61,055 bases of DNA, from assembly GCA_017962275.1 (NCBI GenBank), contig JAGCVQ010000101.1, positions 1-61,055 of the forward strand. Direction: 5' to 3'. Positions 22,170-30,350 of this stretch are shown piece by piece (the first letter of the stretch is position 1; each line of letters opens with the position of its first letter). The stretch comes from Bacteroidales bacterium (GTDB taxonomy: Bacteria; Bacteroidota; Bacteroidia; Bacteroidales; WCHB1-69). The notes beneath the pieces are model-generated. The model had not been told where the DNA came from, searched no databases, and saw only the letters and a program-made list of their open reading frames with translations. A program made the position numbers and the translations under genes.

Positions 22170-23738
22170 ATGAAGGAAGATATAATACGGAAAAACATCG
22201 CCCGGCTCCTGGCCGTGGTATTTGGATGCACAACAGCTTTCATATTGATTGTCAATCTGTTGAAATCCTGTTTTTCCAGAGTGTTGCACTATTATTTCGA
22301 ATTAGAGACACTGCTGCCCAACCCCGTGCTGATGCTTTGCGGCACGCTGTTTGTTCTGTGCCTCTTTTTTGTCTGCAAAACGACCGAAGGACAGCGGAAT
22401 CCGGAGCTGACATTGTGGCGGCCGAAACGCACTCCCCTGCTGATCACCGGCGTGGCATTCTTCGTCATCCAGATATACATGATCTACAACTACTGTTTTG
22501 AGACCGGATGGGACGTGCAGATTCTGCTCGATTCGGCGCGAAGTCTCGCCAACGGCCGTCGTCCGTTCCAGAACATCTGGTACTACAGCAACTACCCCAA
22601 CAACATCTTCCTGACCGTGATTTTCGCCGTCATCCTCTGGATTACCAAACCGCTGCATTTAGGCGCGTACGACTTCCTCGCCATCGTGACCGTGCAGAGT
22701 CTCCTTTGCGTGTTGACGGGATTCATGCTCTATCAGCTCATCGTCCGCCGTTGGCACCGCCGCGACCTCGCCTGGCTGGGCATGGTCCTCTATCTGCTGT
22801 TGGTGGGGCTGTCGCCGTGGACATCCATCCCCTACTCCGATGCGTGGGGAATTCTCATCCCCATCGCGACATTGTGGGCTTACTACTGTTCTATATTGGA
22901 AAACCGGAAATTCCTGCGTTGGTTCCTGATTGCCTTTTTGGCTTACCTCGGTTTCAAAATCAAACCGCAGGTCTTTTTCGTATTTCTCAGCATCGCTGCC
23001 ATTGAGGTGGTCGCGGCGCTGTTGCGAAGGGAGAAGACAACCGTAAGGGAGTTACTCTGCCGCAAAGGTCTGATCGGGGCATGTGCGGGACTCGCTTCGG
23101 CCTTCCTATTTGTGGGCATCATCATCGTGGCGAGACCGGTCCCGCACAGAGCGAAAGACCGTTTCGGCGCCGCCCACTTCCTGATGATGGGTATGAACCA
23201 GACATCCTTTGGAGGGTACTGTGACGACGATGTCGACTTCGCCCGTCAGTACAAAACGCCGAAGGAACGCAACAAGGCGGAACTCACGGAGGCACGGCGA
23301 CGGATACACGAAATGGGGCTGGCTGGCTGCAGTCAACTCCTCTGCGAGAAGACGCTGATCAACTACTACGACGGCACTTTCTCCTGGGGCAAGGAGGGGC
23401 CTTTCCTCAAGACGCTCTTTCCCGAACCCAACCATCACCTTGCGCCTTTCCTGCGTAACCTCTACTACAACCGGACCATCCAGGGGGCCTACTACCCCTA
23501 TTGGTGTACCGGTGCCACGGCTGTCTGGTTCGGCGTGCTGGTGCTGATGTTCCTCGCCGCCCTCGGCAAACAGGACCGTTTCACCGCCGCACTGATGCTC
23601 AGCATCCTGCTGCTGACACTCTACGAAAGCATCTTCGAAGCCCGCGCACGCTACCTCTACGCCTACATTCCTTTCTACATTCTGCTTGCCCTGCAAGGAA
23701 TCTCAAACGGGGAGCGAATCATAAGCAAACGACACTGA
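22170..23738 (+). CDS. Polytopic membrane protein, probable GT-C glycosyltransferase
   Basis: The protein has 522 residues and about 11-12 transmembrane helices. The first large loop contains ETGWDVQILLDSARSLANGR near 112-131, where an acidic residue sits after the second helix, as in GT-C enzymes that use polyprenyl-phosphate sugars. A periplasmic segment (about 325-430: MGMNQTSFGGYCDDDVDFAR..YDGTFSWGKEG) lies between helix groups. The layout resembles integral-membrane glycosyltransferases of the XrtG-associated type, from memory. It would glycosylate an envelope component. It has its own promoter; the neighbours are unrelated. Confidence 0.65.
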   Translation: MKEDIIRKNIARLLAVVFGCTTAFILIVNLLKSCFSRVLHYYFELETLLPNPVLMLCGTLFVLCLFFVCKTTEGQRNPELTLWRPKRTPLLITGVAFFVIQIYMIYNYCFETGWDVQILLDSARSLANGRRPFQNIWYYSNYPNNIFLTVIFAVILWITKPLHLGAYDFLAIVTVQSLLCVLTGFMLYQLIVRRWHRRDLAWLGMVLYLLLVGLSPWTSIPYSDAWGILIPIATLWAYYCSILENRKFLRWFLIAFLAYLGFKIKPQVFFVFLSIAAIEVVAALLRREKTTVRELLCRKGLIGACAGLASAFLFVGIIIVARPVPHRAKDRFGAAHFLMMGMNQTSFGGYCDDDVDFARQYKTPKERNKAELTEARRRIHEMGLAGCSQLLCEKTLINYYDGTFSWGKEGPFLKTLFPEPNHHLAPFLRNLYYNRTIQGAYYPYWCTGATAVWFGVLVLMFLAALGKQDRFTAALMLSILLLTLYESIFEARARYLYAYIPFYILLALQGISNGERIISKRH

Positions 23739-23764
23739 GGTGCAATGCATATTTGATTTTTGTG

Positions 23765-23772
23765 TACCTTTG
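23765..23772 (+). promoter_or_regulatory. -7 box for the CotH gene
   Basis: TACCTTTG, 21 bp before the ATG at 23794. It excludes the longer in-frame start at 23740. Confidence 0.7.
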
Positions 23773-23793
23773 CCGATTCAAAAATCATTCATC

Positions 23794-25812
23794 ATGAAGA
23801 AGACGCTGCTTCTGGCCATCATCCTCCTCGTTGCGCTCGGCGTACACGGTCAGTACATCTCGTCTTCCAACCTGCCGATTATCATCATCAGCACCGACAA
23901 TGGCGCCAGCATCCCCGACGAGCCGAAAATCGGGGCGACGATGAAGATTCTGTACGTCAACGACAGCACCACCAACTACCTCTCCAACCAAGACGACAGC
24001 GCCTATCTGAACTACAACGGCCGCATTGCCATCGAACTGCGTGGTTCCACTTCGCAGGGGCACAACAAGAAACCTTACGGGTTCGAGACGCGCATGGCCG
24101 ACGATGTCACCAACAACAACGTCTCCCTTTTAGGGCTGCCCGCCGAGAACGACTGGGTGCTCAACGCCATGAACGACGAGCCGTCCTACGTGCGCGACAA
24201 CCTTTCCTACATCCTCGCCGCAGAGATGGGCGAATACGCTCCCCGCACCAAATACTGCGAGGTGATTGTCAACGGCGACTACCGCGGGCTCTATTTCCTG
24301 ACCGAGAAAATCAAGATAGACCCCAAGCGCGTGAACATTGTCGAGATGGACAACACCGACAACACGGCCCCTAATGTCACTGGCGGCTACATCATCAAGG
24401 CCGACAAGCTCACCGGCGGCGACACACCGGCCTGGACTACAACGGCTTACGGGTATTGGGAGGACGTGAGTTACATCTACCACGCCCCGAAACCCGAAGA
24501 AATAACCCCCGCCCAAGGCGCTTACATCCACAACTACTTCGACACCATCCAGGCGGTGGTCGCGGCGCACAACCAAGATGTGAGCCACGGCTTTCCCGCC
24601 TACATCGACATTCCCTCCTTCATTGACTATATGATTATGGGGGAATTCGCTTCCAACGTGGATATTTACCATAAGAGCACTTTCTTCCACAAAGACCGCA
24701 ACGGCAAGTTCAGAGCGGGTCCCGTGTGGGACTTCAACCTCACCTACGGCTACGACTTCGGTTCCGTGGGTCGTTCCGGCTACGACGTGCTGCAGTTTGC
24801 CAACGGCGACAACACCGGTTCCGACTTCTGGCACCAGCTTTACGAGGACAACATGTTCAGCTGCCACCTGTTCCATCGCTGGGAAGAGGTCACCGCTGAG
24901 GGCGGTCCGTTGGAGCGCAGTCACGTCCTCCACATCATGGACAGCCTTTCCGCCGTGATCAGCACCGCGATGGTACGCGACCGCGTGCGCTGGTGGAAAA
25001 ACTACGACTACAACTCGCACATCAACACCATGAAGCAGTGGATAGGGAAACGTTACGACTGGCTCAACCACGAGTGGGATCTCTACCGCGACTGCATTCC
25101 GATAGAGCCGCTGCCGTTAGTCATCTCCATGATCAACTACCATCCGATGTCTCAGGAGGGCTTCAACGCCGACGAGTTGGAATTCATCTGCATCGTCAAC
25201 AACAGCGACGACACGGTTGACGCTTCGGGAGTCTATTTCCGGGATCTCGGTCTCACCTACGCTTTCCCCGAAAATTCGCTCATCGCCCCGCACGAGGAGG
25301 TCTTCTTGGCCTCCAACGCGCAGGCTTTTTCCCAATGCTATGAGAAAACGGCCTTCGGGGTCTTCACCCGCCACCTCGACAACAAGTCCGAGCGGTTGGT
25401 GCTGGCCGATGCGTGGGGCAACATCATCGACGAGGTGACCTACGCCGACACGCTGCCCTGGCCAGTCAGCGCCGACGGTCACGGCGACTTCCTCATCCTC
25501 ATCGATCCCGATCTGGACAACGCGCTGCCCGAAAGCTGGATGGCGGCGGACAACTTCGTGGGCATCCCCGAACGACCGCACTCCCCCACCCTGACCGTCA
25601 GTCCGAACCCGACGACGGGAGTTGTACGAATCACAAGCGACAAGCCGATGACGAGCGTCACAGTCACGGATGCGCAGGGGCGTGTCATGTCTAACGAGAC
25701 AGCATCAGACATCACCACCATTGATCTAAACGCATATCCATCAGGCATCTATCTTGTCAAGGCACTCACTTGTGACGGGATAACAAGACTGGCAAAAGTA
25801 ATAAAGAAATAA
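23794..25812 (+). CDS. Secreted CotH-family protein with lamin-tail and T9SS sorting domains
   Basis: The protein has 672 residues. A signal peptide (MKKTLLLAIILLVALGVHGQ) is followed by a CotH kinase-like domain at about 20-410 (ELRGSTSQGHNKKPYGFETR, RGLYFLTEKIKIDPKRVNI, GEFASNVDIYHKSTFFHKDR and GPVWDFNLTYGYD). Next come a lamin-tail domain (about 445-600, DELEFICIVNNSDDTVDASG) and a C-terminal T9SS type A domain (SPNPTTGVVRI ... LNAYPSGIYLVKA). CotH proteins form a kinase superfamily; a secreted form may phosphorylate surface proteins. T9SS should carry it across the outer membrane. The next secreted protein follows after 14 bp and is probably co-transcribed. Confidence 0.92.
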   Translation: MKKTLLLAIILLVALGVHGQYISSSNLPIIIISTDNGASIPDEPKIGATMKILYVNDSTTNYLSNQDDSAYLNYNGRIAIELRGSTSQGHNKKPYGFETRMADDVTNNNVSLLGLPAENDWVLNAMNDEPSYVRDNLSYILAAEMGEYAPRTKYCEVIVNGDYRGLYFLTEKIKIDPKRVNIVEMDNTDNTAPNVTGGYIIKADKLTGGDTPAWTTTAYGYWEDVSYIYHAPKPEEITPAQGAYIHNYFDTIQAVVAAHNQDVSHGFPAYIDIPSFIDYMIMGEFASNVDIYHKSTFFHKDRNGKFRAGPVWDFNLTYGYDFGSVGRSGYDVLQFANGDNTGSDFWHQLYEDNMFSCHLFHRWEEVTAEGGPLERSHVLHIMDSLSAVISTAMVRDRVRWWKNYDYNSHINTMKQWIGKRYDWLNHEWDLYRDCIPIEPLPLVISMINYHPMSQEGFNADELEFICIVNNSDDTVDASGVYFRDLGLTYAFPENSLIAPHEEVFLASNAQAFSQCYEKTAFGVFTRHLDNKSERLVLADAWGNIIDEVTYADTLPWPVSADGHGDFLILIDPDLDNALPESWMAADNFVGIPERPHSPTLTVSPNPTTGVVRITSDKPMTSVTVTDAQGRVMSNETASDITTIDLNAYPSGIYLVKALTCDGITRLAKVIKK

Positions 25813-25826
25813 ACCAAACCATTATT

Positions 25827-26702
25827 ATGAGATTCAACCGCATAATAGCAAACCTGTTTTTTCTGTTCTTTCTCATTGAAGGAGCCATCGTCGCGCAACC
25901 CATCGACAAGAAAAATTCCGACAAGAAGATGGTAACCTCGATGGATGAAAACACCCGAGCAAAAGTAATGGATCAAATTCAAGCTGAGCAATATGCGAAT
26001 GAGATTGCCAAATACAGTCAGGAGATGTGTCCACTCAAGTCGGGTGACATCATCATTGACAGCATCGTTTATGACTATCGAAATCTGATCTATTATGGTC
26101 ATCTTGAATTCTCAGAGCAAATGATGAACCATCCCGAAGCCATCAAGGCAAGTTTGAGAGATCAGATGGTATTCGCCGGGAGTGAGTCCTCCATTTTCAC
26201 AACGCTCGCGCAGCTGAACTCCGGATGGCGCGTGGATTATCAAGTGCTCAAAGCGGACACCACCATCACCGTGTTATTCACACCAGAAGAAATAAAAGAG
26301 ATGGTCAGCAGCAGTGCCGCTGTCAGCGAGCGTGACCGCGCGCTCTACGCGCTCAACGCCACCGTCAAGACCACAAACGCAAATCTTCCGCGAATGATTG
26401 ATTCCATCACCCGTTTGGACTCTGTAGGTATTAAAAAAGGCAACTTTGTCCATTATTATACCATTCTCAACCAGTTTGAGATGGTTAAGAAGAACAAGGC
26501 CGCGTTAGAACAGATAATCCGGATGCAATTCATCACAAGCCAAGACGTTCAAACGAAATACCTTCTATTACTTTGTGTCCGAGCAGGTTACGGGATTTGC
26601 CACTGTTACACACCAGCATCATCCGATTTAAAACAGCCGAAAAAATCGGAAATCATCAACATCTGCATCTCAAAGAAGGAGCTGAAAGAGATGGTGAAGT
26701 AA
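25827..26702 (+). CDS. Secreted protein of unknown function with an internal duplication
   Basis: The protein has 291 residues with a signal peptide (RFNRIIANLFFLFFLIEGAI, then VAQ). Two halves look like repeats: each has a strand-rich start (SIVYDYRNLIYYGHLEFSEQ versus RLDSVGIKKGNFVHYYTILN), a helix of about 25 residues, and the ending LFTPEEIKEMV versus CISKKELKEMV. I do not recognise the family. It is AT-richer than the CotH gene ahead of it, which it follows by 14 bp without a promoter, so joint expression is likely. A bidirectional terminator lies behind it. It probably stays in the periplasm, since no lipobox or sorting domain is visible. Confidence 0.72.
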   Translation: MRFNRIIANLFFLFFLIEGAIVAQPIDKKNSDKKMVTSMDENTRAKVMDQIQAEQYANEIAKYSQEMCPLKSGDIIIDSIVYDYRNLIYYGHLEFSEQMMNHPEAIKASLRDQMVFAGSESSIFTTLAQLNSGWRVDYQVLKADTTITVLFTPEEIKEMVSSSAAVSERDRALYALNATVKTTNANLPRMIDSITRLDSVGIKKGNFVHYYTILNQFEMVKKNKAALEQIIRMQFITSQDVQTKYLLLLCVRAGYGICHCYTPASSDLKQPKKSEIINICISKKELKEMVK

Positions 26703-26710
26703 GGCATTGA

Positions 26711-26747
26711 AAAAAAACCGGAAGAACCAACGTCCTTCCGGTTTTTT
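26711..26747. terminator. Bidirectional intrinsic terminator
   Basis: The stem AAAACCGGAAG/CTTCCGGTTTT is flanked by A and T runs. It separates the secreted protein gene (+) from rocD (-). Confidence 0.87.
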
Positions 26748-26769
26748 GTGTATAAACAATGCCATGAAT

Positions 26770-26799
26770 TGTAGAGACGCGCCATGGCACGTCTCTACA
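26770..26799. repeat. TGTAG-family palindrome, 30 bp
   Basis: Arms TGTAGAGACG and CGTCTCTACA around CGCCATGGCA. It is the same element as the copy inside aroA. It lies 10 bp beyond the rocD stop codon. Confidence 0.85.
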
Positions 26800-26809
26800 G
26801 GCATTTCGA

Positions 26810-28036
26810 TTATTCGAACGAGAGAATCGCCTCTTTGATGATGGCGATGGCCTCGCGGAGTTCCTCTTCGGTGATGACCAACGGAGGAGCGAAGCGGATG
26901 ATGTGCTGATGGGTCGGTTTGGCCAGCACACCGAGGTCGCGCATCTTCTCGCAAACGTCCCAAGCCTCTTTGCCGTTGGTGGGTTGGATGATGATGGCGT
27001 TGAGCAGACCCTTACCGCGGATTTGTTTGATCAGCGGGCTGTTGACTTTGCTCATCTCCTCGCGGAAGATCTTGCCGAGGTACTCGGCGCGCTCAGCGAG
27101 TTTCTCTTCCTTCACCACTTCGAGGGCGGCGATACCGACGCGAGCGGCGACGGGGTTGCCACCGAACGTGGAGCCGTGCTCACCGGGCTTGATGTTGAGC
27201 ATGATGTCGTCGTCGGCCAACACAGCGGAGACGGGCATCGTGCCGCCGGAGAGGGCCTTACCCAACACGAGGATGTCGGGACGGACACCTTCGTGGTCGC
27301 AGCAGAGCATCTTACCCGTACGGGCGATACCGGTCTGCACCTCGTCGGCGATGAACAGCACGTTGTGTGCCTTGCAGAGGTCGTAGCATTTCTTCAGATA
27401 GCCCTCGTCGGGGACGAACACGCCAGCCTCACCTTGGATGGGTTCCACGAGGAAACCGCATACCATCGGATCTTCCAACGCTTTTGCCAAAGCATCCACG
27501 TCGTTGTAGGGGATACGGATGAATCCGGGCGTGAACGGGCCGAAACCTGCGTAGGAATCGGGATCGTTGGAGAGGGAGACAATGGTGATGGTACGACCGT
27601 GGAAGTTGCCTTCGCACACGATGATCTTGGCCTGGTTCTCAGGAAGACCTTTCTTGTCGTAACCCCAACGGCGGCAGAGTTTCAGAGCCGTCTCGTCGGC
27701 CTCGGCGCCAGAGTTCATCGGCAGCACCTTGTCGTAGCCGAAGGTCTCGGTGACGTATTTCTCGAACGGACCCAGGCAGTCATTGTAGAATGCACGGGAG
27801 GTCAGCGTGACCTTCTGAGCCTGATCGATCATGGCTCCGATGATCTTCGGGTGGCAGTGACCTTGGTTCACAGCGGAGTAAGCGGAGAGGAAGTCGAAAT
27901 ACTTCTTACCTTCCACGTCCCACACGAAGGGGCCTTTACCGCGGGCGATGACCACGCCCAGCGGATGATAATTGTGCGCACCATAGCGGGCTTCCATGTC
28001 CATTGCCTGCTGGCTTGATGTAATTTTTTCTACCAT
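26810..28036 (-). CDS. rocD: Ornithine--oxo-acid aminotransferase
   Basis: This 408-residue PLP enzyme converts ornithine and 2-oxoglutarate to glutamate semialdehyde and glutamate. The class III aminotransferase landmarks are present: [13 protein letters not shown] near 108-120, [16 protein letters not shown] near 140-155, [14 protein letters not shown] near 228-241 and the PLP lysine in [10 protein letters not shown] near 256-265. The N-terminal [15 protein letters not shown] and the length fit RocD rather than acetylornithine or GABA aminotransferase. Its promoter is divergent from the HAD gene. A GABA aminotransferase role, which would suit 4hbD, seems less likely from the N-terminus. Confidence 0.92.
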   Translation of the reverse strand: MVEKITSSQQAMDMEARYGAHNYHPLGVVIARGKGPFVWDVEGKKYFDFLSAYSAVNQGHCHPKIIGAMIDQAQKVTLTSRAFYNDCLGPFEKYVTETFGYDKVLPMNSGAEADETALKLCRRWGYDKKGLPENQAKIIVCEGNFHGRTITIVSLSNDPDSYAGFGPFTPGFIRIPYNDVDALAKALEDPMVCGFLVEPIQGEAGVFVPDEGYLKKCYDLCKAHNVLFIADEVQTGIARTGKMLCCDHEGVRPDILVLGKALSGGTMPVSAVLADDDIMLNIKPGEHGSTFGGNPVAARVGIAALEVVKEEKLAERAEYLGKIFREEMSKVNSPLIKQIRGKGLLNAIIIQPTNGKEAWDVCEKMRDLGVLAKPTHQHIIRFAPPLVITEEELREAIAIIKEAILSFE

Positions 28037-28086
28037 AATGTTTTATAATTTGATGAGTAAACTTTCGCCCTAATATAAGAAGTCGG

Positions 28087-28094
28087 CAAAGATA
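28087..28094 (-). promoter_or_regulatory. -7 box for rocD
   Basis: TATCTTTG on the minus strand, 50 bp before the ATG at 28036. Confidence 0.65.
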
Positions 28095-28129
28095 CTCTTT
28101 TTTTCGACATGGCGCACCCGAAAAATGCT

Positions 28130-28137
28130 TATTTTCG
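28130..28137 (+). promoter_or_regulatory. Variant -7 box for the HAD gene
   Basis: TATTTTCG, 22 bp before the ATG at 28160. It excludes the longer start at 28109. Confidence 0.55.
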
Positions 28138-28159
28138 CGGCCGGAAAATTCTGAAGAAA

Positions 28160-28783
28160 ATGACAGGAAATATCACCCATATAGCATTCGACATGGGCGG
28201 CGTGGTGCTCCACATCGACCACGAACAGGCCGTATCCAGATTCGAGGAAATCGGGGTCGCCGACGCCCGGAAGTATCTCGACCCCTACCATCAGCAGGGA
28301 CTTTTCGGACTGCTGGAGGGCGGGCAGATCTCGGCGGAGACGTTCGTCACCGAGCTGAGCCGCCTTATCGGGAAACCGCTCACGCACGAACAGTGCCTCT
28401 ACGCGTGGCTCGGCTACCTCAAGGGCATCCCGCAAAGCCATTTCGACGCACTCAAACGGCTACGGAATGAGGGCTACCGCATCTGTCTGCTCTCCAACAC
28501 CAACCCCTTCTTCTTCGAATGGGCGGAAAGCGGGGCGTTTGACGGACAAGGAAACCCCATCAGCAGCTATTTCGACAGCATCTACGTCAGCTTCCAGTGC
28601 AAATTGCTGAAGCCCTCGCGGGAAATCTACGAACACGTGCTGAGCAGCGAGGGCATCCGTCCCGAGCAGCTGCTCTTCATCGACGACAGCGAGCGCAACA
28701 CCGAGGCCGCGGCGGCGTTAGGCATCCGCACGATGCACGTGGAGACGAACGCGGACTGGACGAGAATGGCTTTGGGCTGTTAG
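28160..28783 (+). CDS. HAD family hydrolase (YihX-like)
   Basis: The protein has 207 residues. The first HAD motif is IAFDMGGVVLHID (nucleophile Asp near 10). A helical cap follows, then motif II in CLLSNTNPFFFEW, motif III Lys in KLLKPSREIYEHV, and motif IV in LFIDDSERNTEAAAALGI near 174-191. This is the HAD-IA layout of sugar-phosphate phosphatases such as YihX; the exact substrate is open. It has its own promoter, divergent from rocD. The 3' flank is filled by a hairpin repeat and a heptamer array that runs up to the next gene. Confidence 0.85.
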   Translation: MTGNITHIAFDMGGVVLHIDHEQAVSRFEEIGVADARKYLDPYHQQGLFGLLEGGQISAETFVTELSRLIGKPLTHEQCLYAWLGYLKGIPQSHFDALKRLRNEGYRICLLSNTNPFFFEWAESGAFDGQGNPISSYFDSIYVSFQCKLLKPSREIYEHVLSSEGIRPEQLLFIDDSERNTEAAAALGIRTMHVETNADWTRMALGC

Positions 28784-28824
28784 CTGTTGGCTTCCTCTTG
28801 AGACCTGAAACGAGAATCTTCAAA

Positions 28825-28863
28825 TTCTACCAAGCTTTTGCCCCTGCGGGGCTGCTTAAGGAA
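28825..28863 (+). repeat. REP-like element with GCCCC/GGGGC hairpin
   Basis: TTCTACCAAGCTTTTGCCCC followed by TGCGGGGCTGCTTAAGGAA. Nearly the same 39-bp sequence lies inverted at 34428-34467 and, diverged, at 44927-44965. Confidence 0.8.
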
Positions 28864-28871
28864 AATCTTTG

Positions 28872-28920
28872 TATGAACCTTGAACTTTGAACTTTGAACC
28901 TTGAACTTTGAACTTTGGAT
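28872..28920 (+). repeat. Heptamer array TTTGAAC reaching the permease ATG
   Basis: Seven 7-bp units (TATGAAC, CTTGAAC, TTTGAAC, TTTGAAC, CTTGAAC, TTTGAAC, TTTGGAT); the next base is the A of the start codon at 28921. Read on the other strand the unit is GTTCAAA, shared with 34308-34419. Confidence 0.85.
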
Positions 28921-30219
28921 ATGTTACAGAAACTTTTCGGGTTTGACCCAAAAAAACACAGTCTCCGGACGGAAATCGTGGCGGGTGTCACCACATTCCT
29001 CACGATGGCCTACATCCTGGCTGTCAACCCCAGCATTTTCAGCGCTTTGGCCGAGCAGGGAATGCCTACTGATTCGGTATTCACCACCACTGCGTTGGCG
29101 GCTATCATCGGCACGCTGATCATGGCCGTTTACGCGAAGAAACCCTTCGCCCTCGCCCCAGGCATGGGACTGAACGCCTTCTTCGTCTTCACGGTCTGCC
29201 TCACCATGGGCTACTCCTGGCAGTTCGCCCTCACCGCCATCCTGCTGGAAGGCATTCTCTTCATCATCCTCACCATCACCAACGTCCGGCAAGCCATTGT
29301 GGACGCCATCCCGGCATCGCTGAAATACGCGATCGGGGCCGGCATCGGACTTTTCATCGCGTTCATCGGACTGCAGGATGCCGGCATCATCGTGGATGAC
29401 CCAGCAACGCTCGTCACCCTCAGCGAAGCCAAAAGCGGCCCGATTCTTCTCTTCATTATCGGGATGACCATCACCTCCATTCTCGTGGTTCTGAAGGTGA
29501 AAGGCGGCATCCTTTTCGGTATGCTGGCCACGACTGTCATCGGCATTTTCTTCGGGGCGACCCATATCGACCACGTGGTGTCGATGCCCGCGTCCATAGC
29601 GCCCATTTTCTGCAAGTTCGAGTGGTCGAACATCCTCAGTTGGGACATGCTCGTCGTGGTGCTCACGTTCCTTTTCCTGGACATGTTCGACACCCTCGGC
29701 ACGGTCATCGGCGTGTCGGTGAGGGCAAACATGATCAACAAAGAGGGTCGTGTGGATGGTCTTAGCCGCATTCTCATGACCGATGCCATCTCCACCACCA
29801 TCGGTGCGTGCTTAGGTTCTTGCACCACAACCACTTACGTGGAAAGCGCTTCCGGCGTGGCCGAAGGTGGACGCACTGGTTTGACAGCCTTTGTGGTGGC
29901 CATCTGTTTTGTCCTCGCGCTATTCTTCAGCCCCGTTTTCCTATCCATCCCGACGGCCGCCACCGGCGCAGTGCTGGTCATCGTCGGCGTTATCATGATG
30001 TCGCCCATCGCCAAGATCGACTGGAACGACTTCCGCAAGTCCATCCCCGCCTTCCTCACCGCCGTTTTGATGCCCCTGACCTACAGCATCTCCCACGGCA
30101 TCATGATCGGCACGATCGCATACGTGGTCATCAACGCCTGCACCGGCAAGCTGAAGAGCACCAACGTGGTGCTGTGGATCCTCGCTGTGCTGTTTGTGTT
30201 GAGGTATATTTTCTTGTAA
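28921..30219 (+). CDS. NCS2 family purine permease (AzgA-like)
   Basis: This 432-residue inner-membrane protein probably imports adenine, guanine or hypoxanthine with protons. It starts MLQKLFGFDPKKHSLRTEIV, then AGVTTFLTMAYILAVNP, the standard opening of AzgA/PbuG-type transporters. Other signatures are FALAPGMGLNAFFVF near 78-92, FLFLDMFDTLGTVIG near 246-260 and GSCTTTTYVESASGVAEGGR near 301-320. About 12-14 helices are present. The ATG at 28921 directly follows a heptamer array; a TTG two codons earlier lies inside it. No -7 box is visible within 60 bp, so transcription may come from the HAD promoter through the repeat region. Confidence 0.92.
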   Translation: MLQKLFGFDPKKHSLRTEIVAGVTTFLTMAYILAVNPSIFSALAEQGMPTDSVFTTTALAAIIGTLIMAVYAKKPFALAPGMGLNAFFVFTVCLTMGYSWQFALTAILLEGILFIILTITNVRQAIVDAIPASLKYAIGAGIGLFIAFIGLQDAGIIVDDPATLVTLSEAKSGPILLFIIGMTITSILVVLKVKGGILFGMLATTVIGIFFGATHIDHVVSMPASIAPIFCKFEWSNILSWDMLVVVLTFLFLDMFDTLGTVIGVSVRANMINKEGRVDGLSRILMTDAISTTIGACLGSCTTTTYVESASGVAEGGRTGLTAFVVAICFVLALFFSPVFLSIPTAATGAVLVIVGVIMMSPIAKIDWNDFRKSIPAFLTAVLMPLTYSISHGIMIGTIAYVVINACTGKLKSTNVVLWILAVLFVLRYIFL

Positions 30220-30228
30220 TCGTACCTG

Positions 30229-30295
30229 CCTGCACGCTTCGCGCTGCCTATACCCCACACGGGAGTGTTCGCGCACTTTTAGTTGTGCGGGCTCG
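30229..30295. repeat. GC-rich hairpin remnants
   Basis: The run contains GCACGCTTCGCGCTGC and CCCCACACGGGAGTGTTCGC, then CGCACTTTTAGTTGTGCGGG. These are pieces similar to the CCCCACAC hairpin family, ending at a heptamer array. Confidence 0.45.
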
Positions 30296-30344
30296 CTAAC
30301 TACTAACTACTGACTACTAACTGCTAACTGCCTACTGCCAACCG
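30296..30344 (+). repeat. Heptamer array CTAACTA/CTAACTG
   Basis: Seven units (CTAACTA x2, CTGACTA, CTAACTG x2, CCTACTG, CCAACCG) end 6 bp from the uvrA stop codon. The same units recur at 43838, 45061 and 52511. Confidence 0.85.
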
Positions 30345-30350
30345 CCATCA

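Noticed and set aside
26903..28018. Open frame of 371 codons on the plus strand
   Set aside because: It is the antisense shadow of rocD, a clear ornithine aminotransferase on the other strand.
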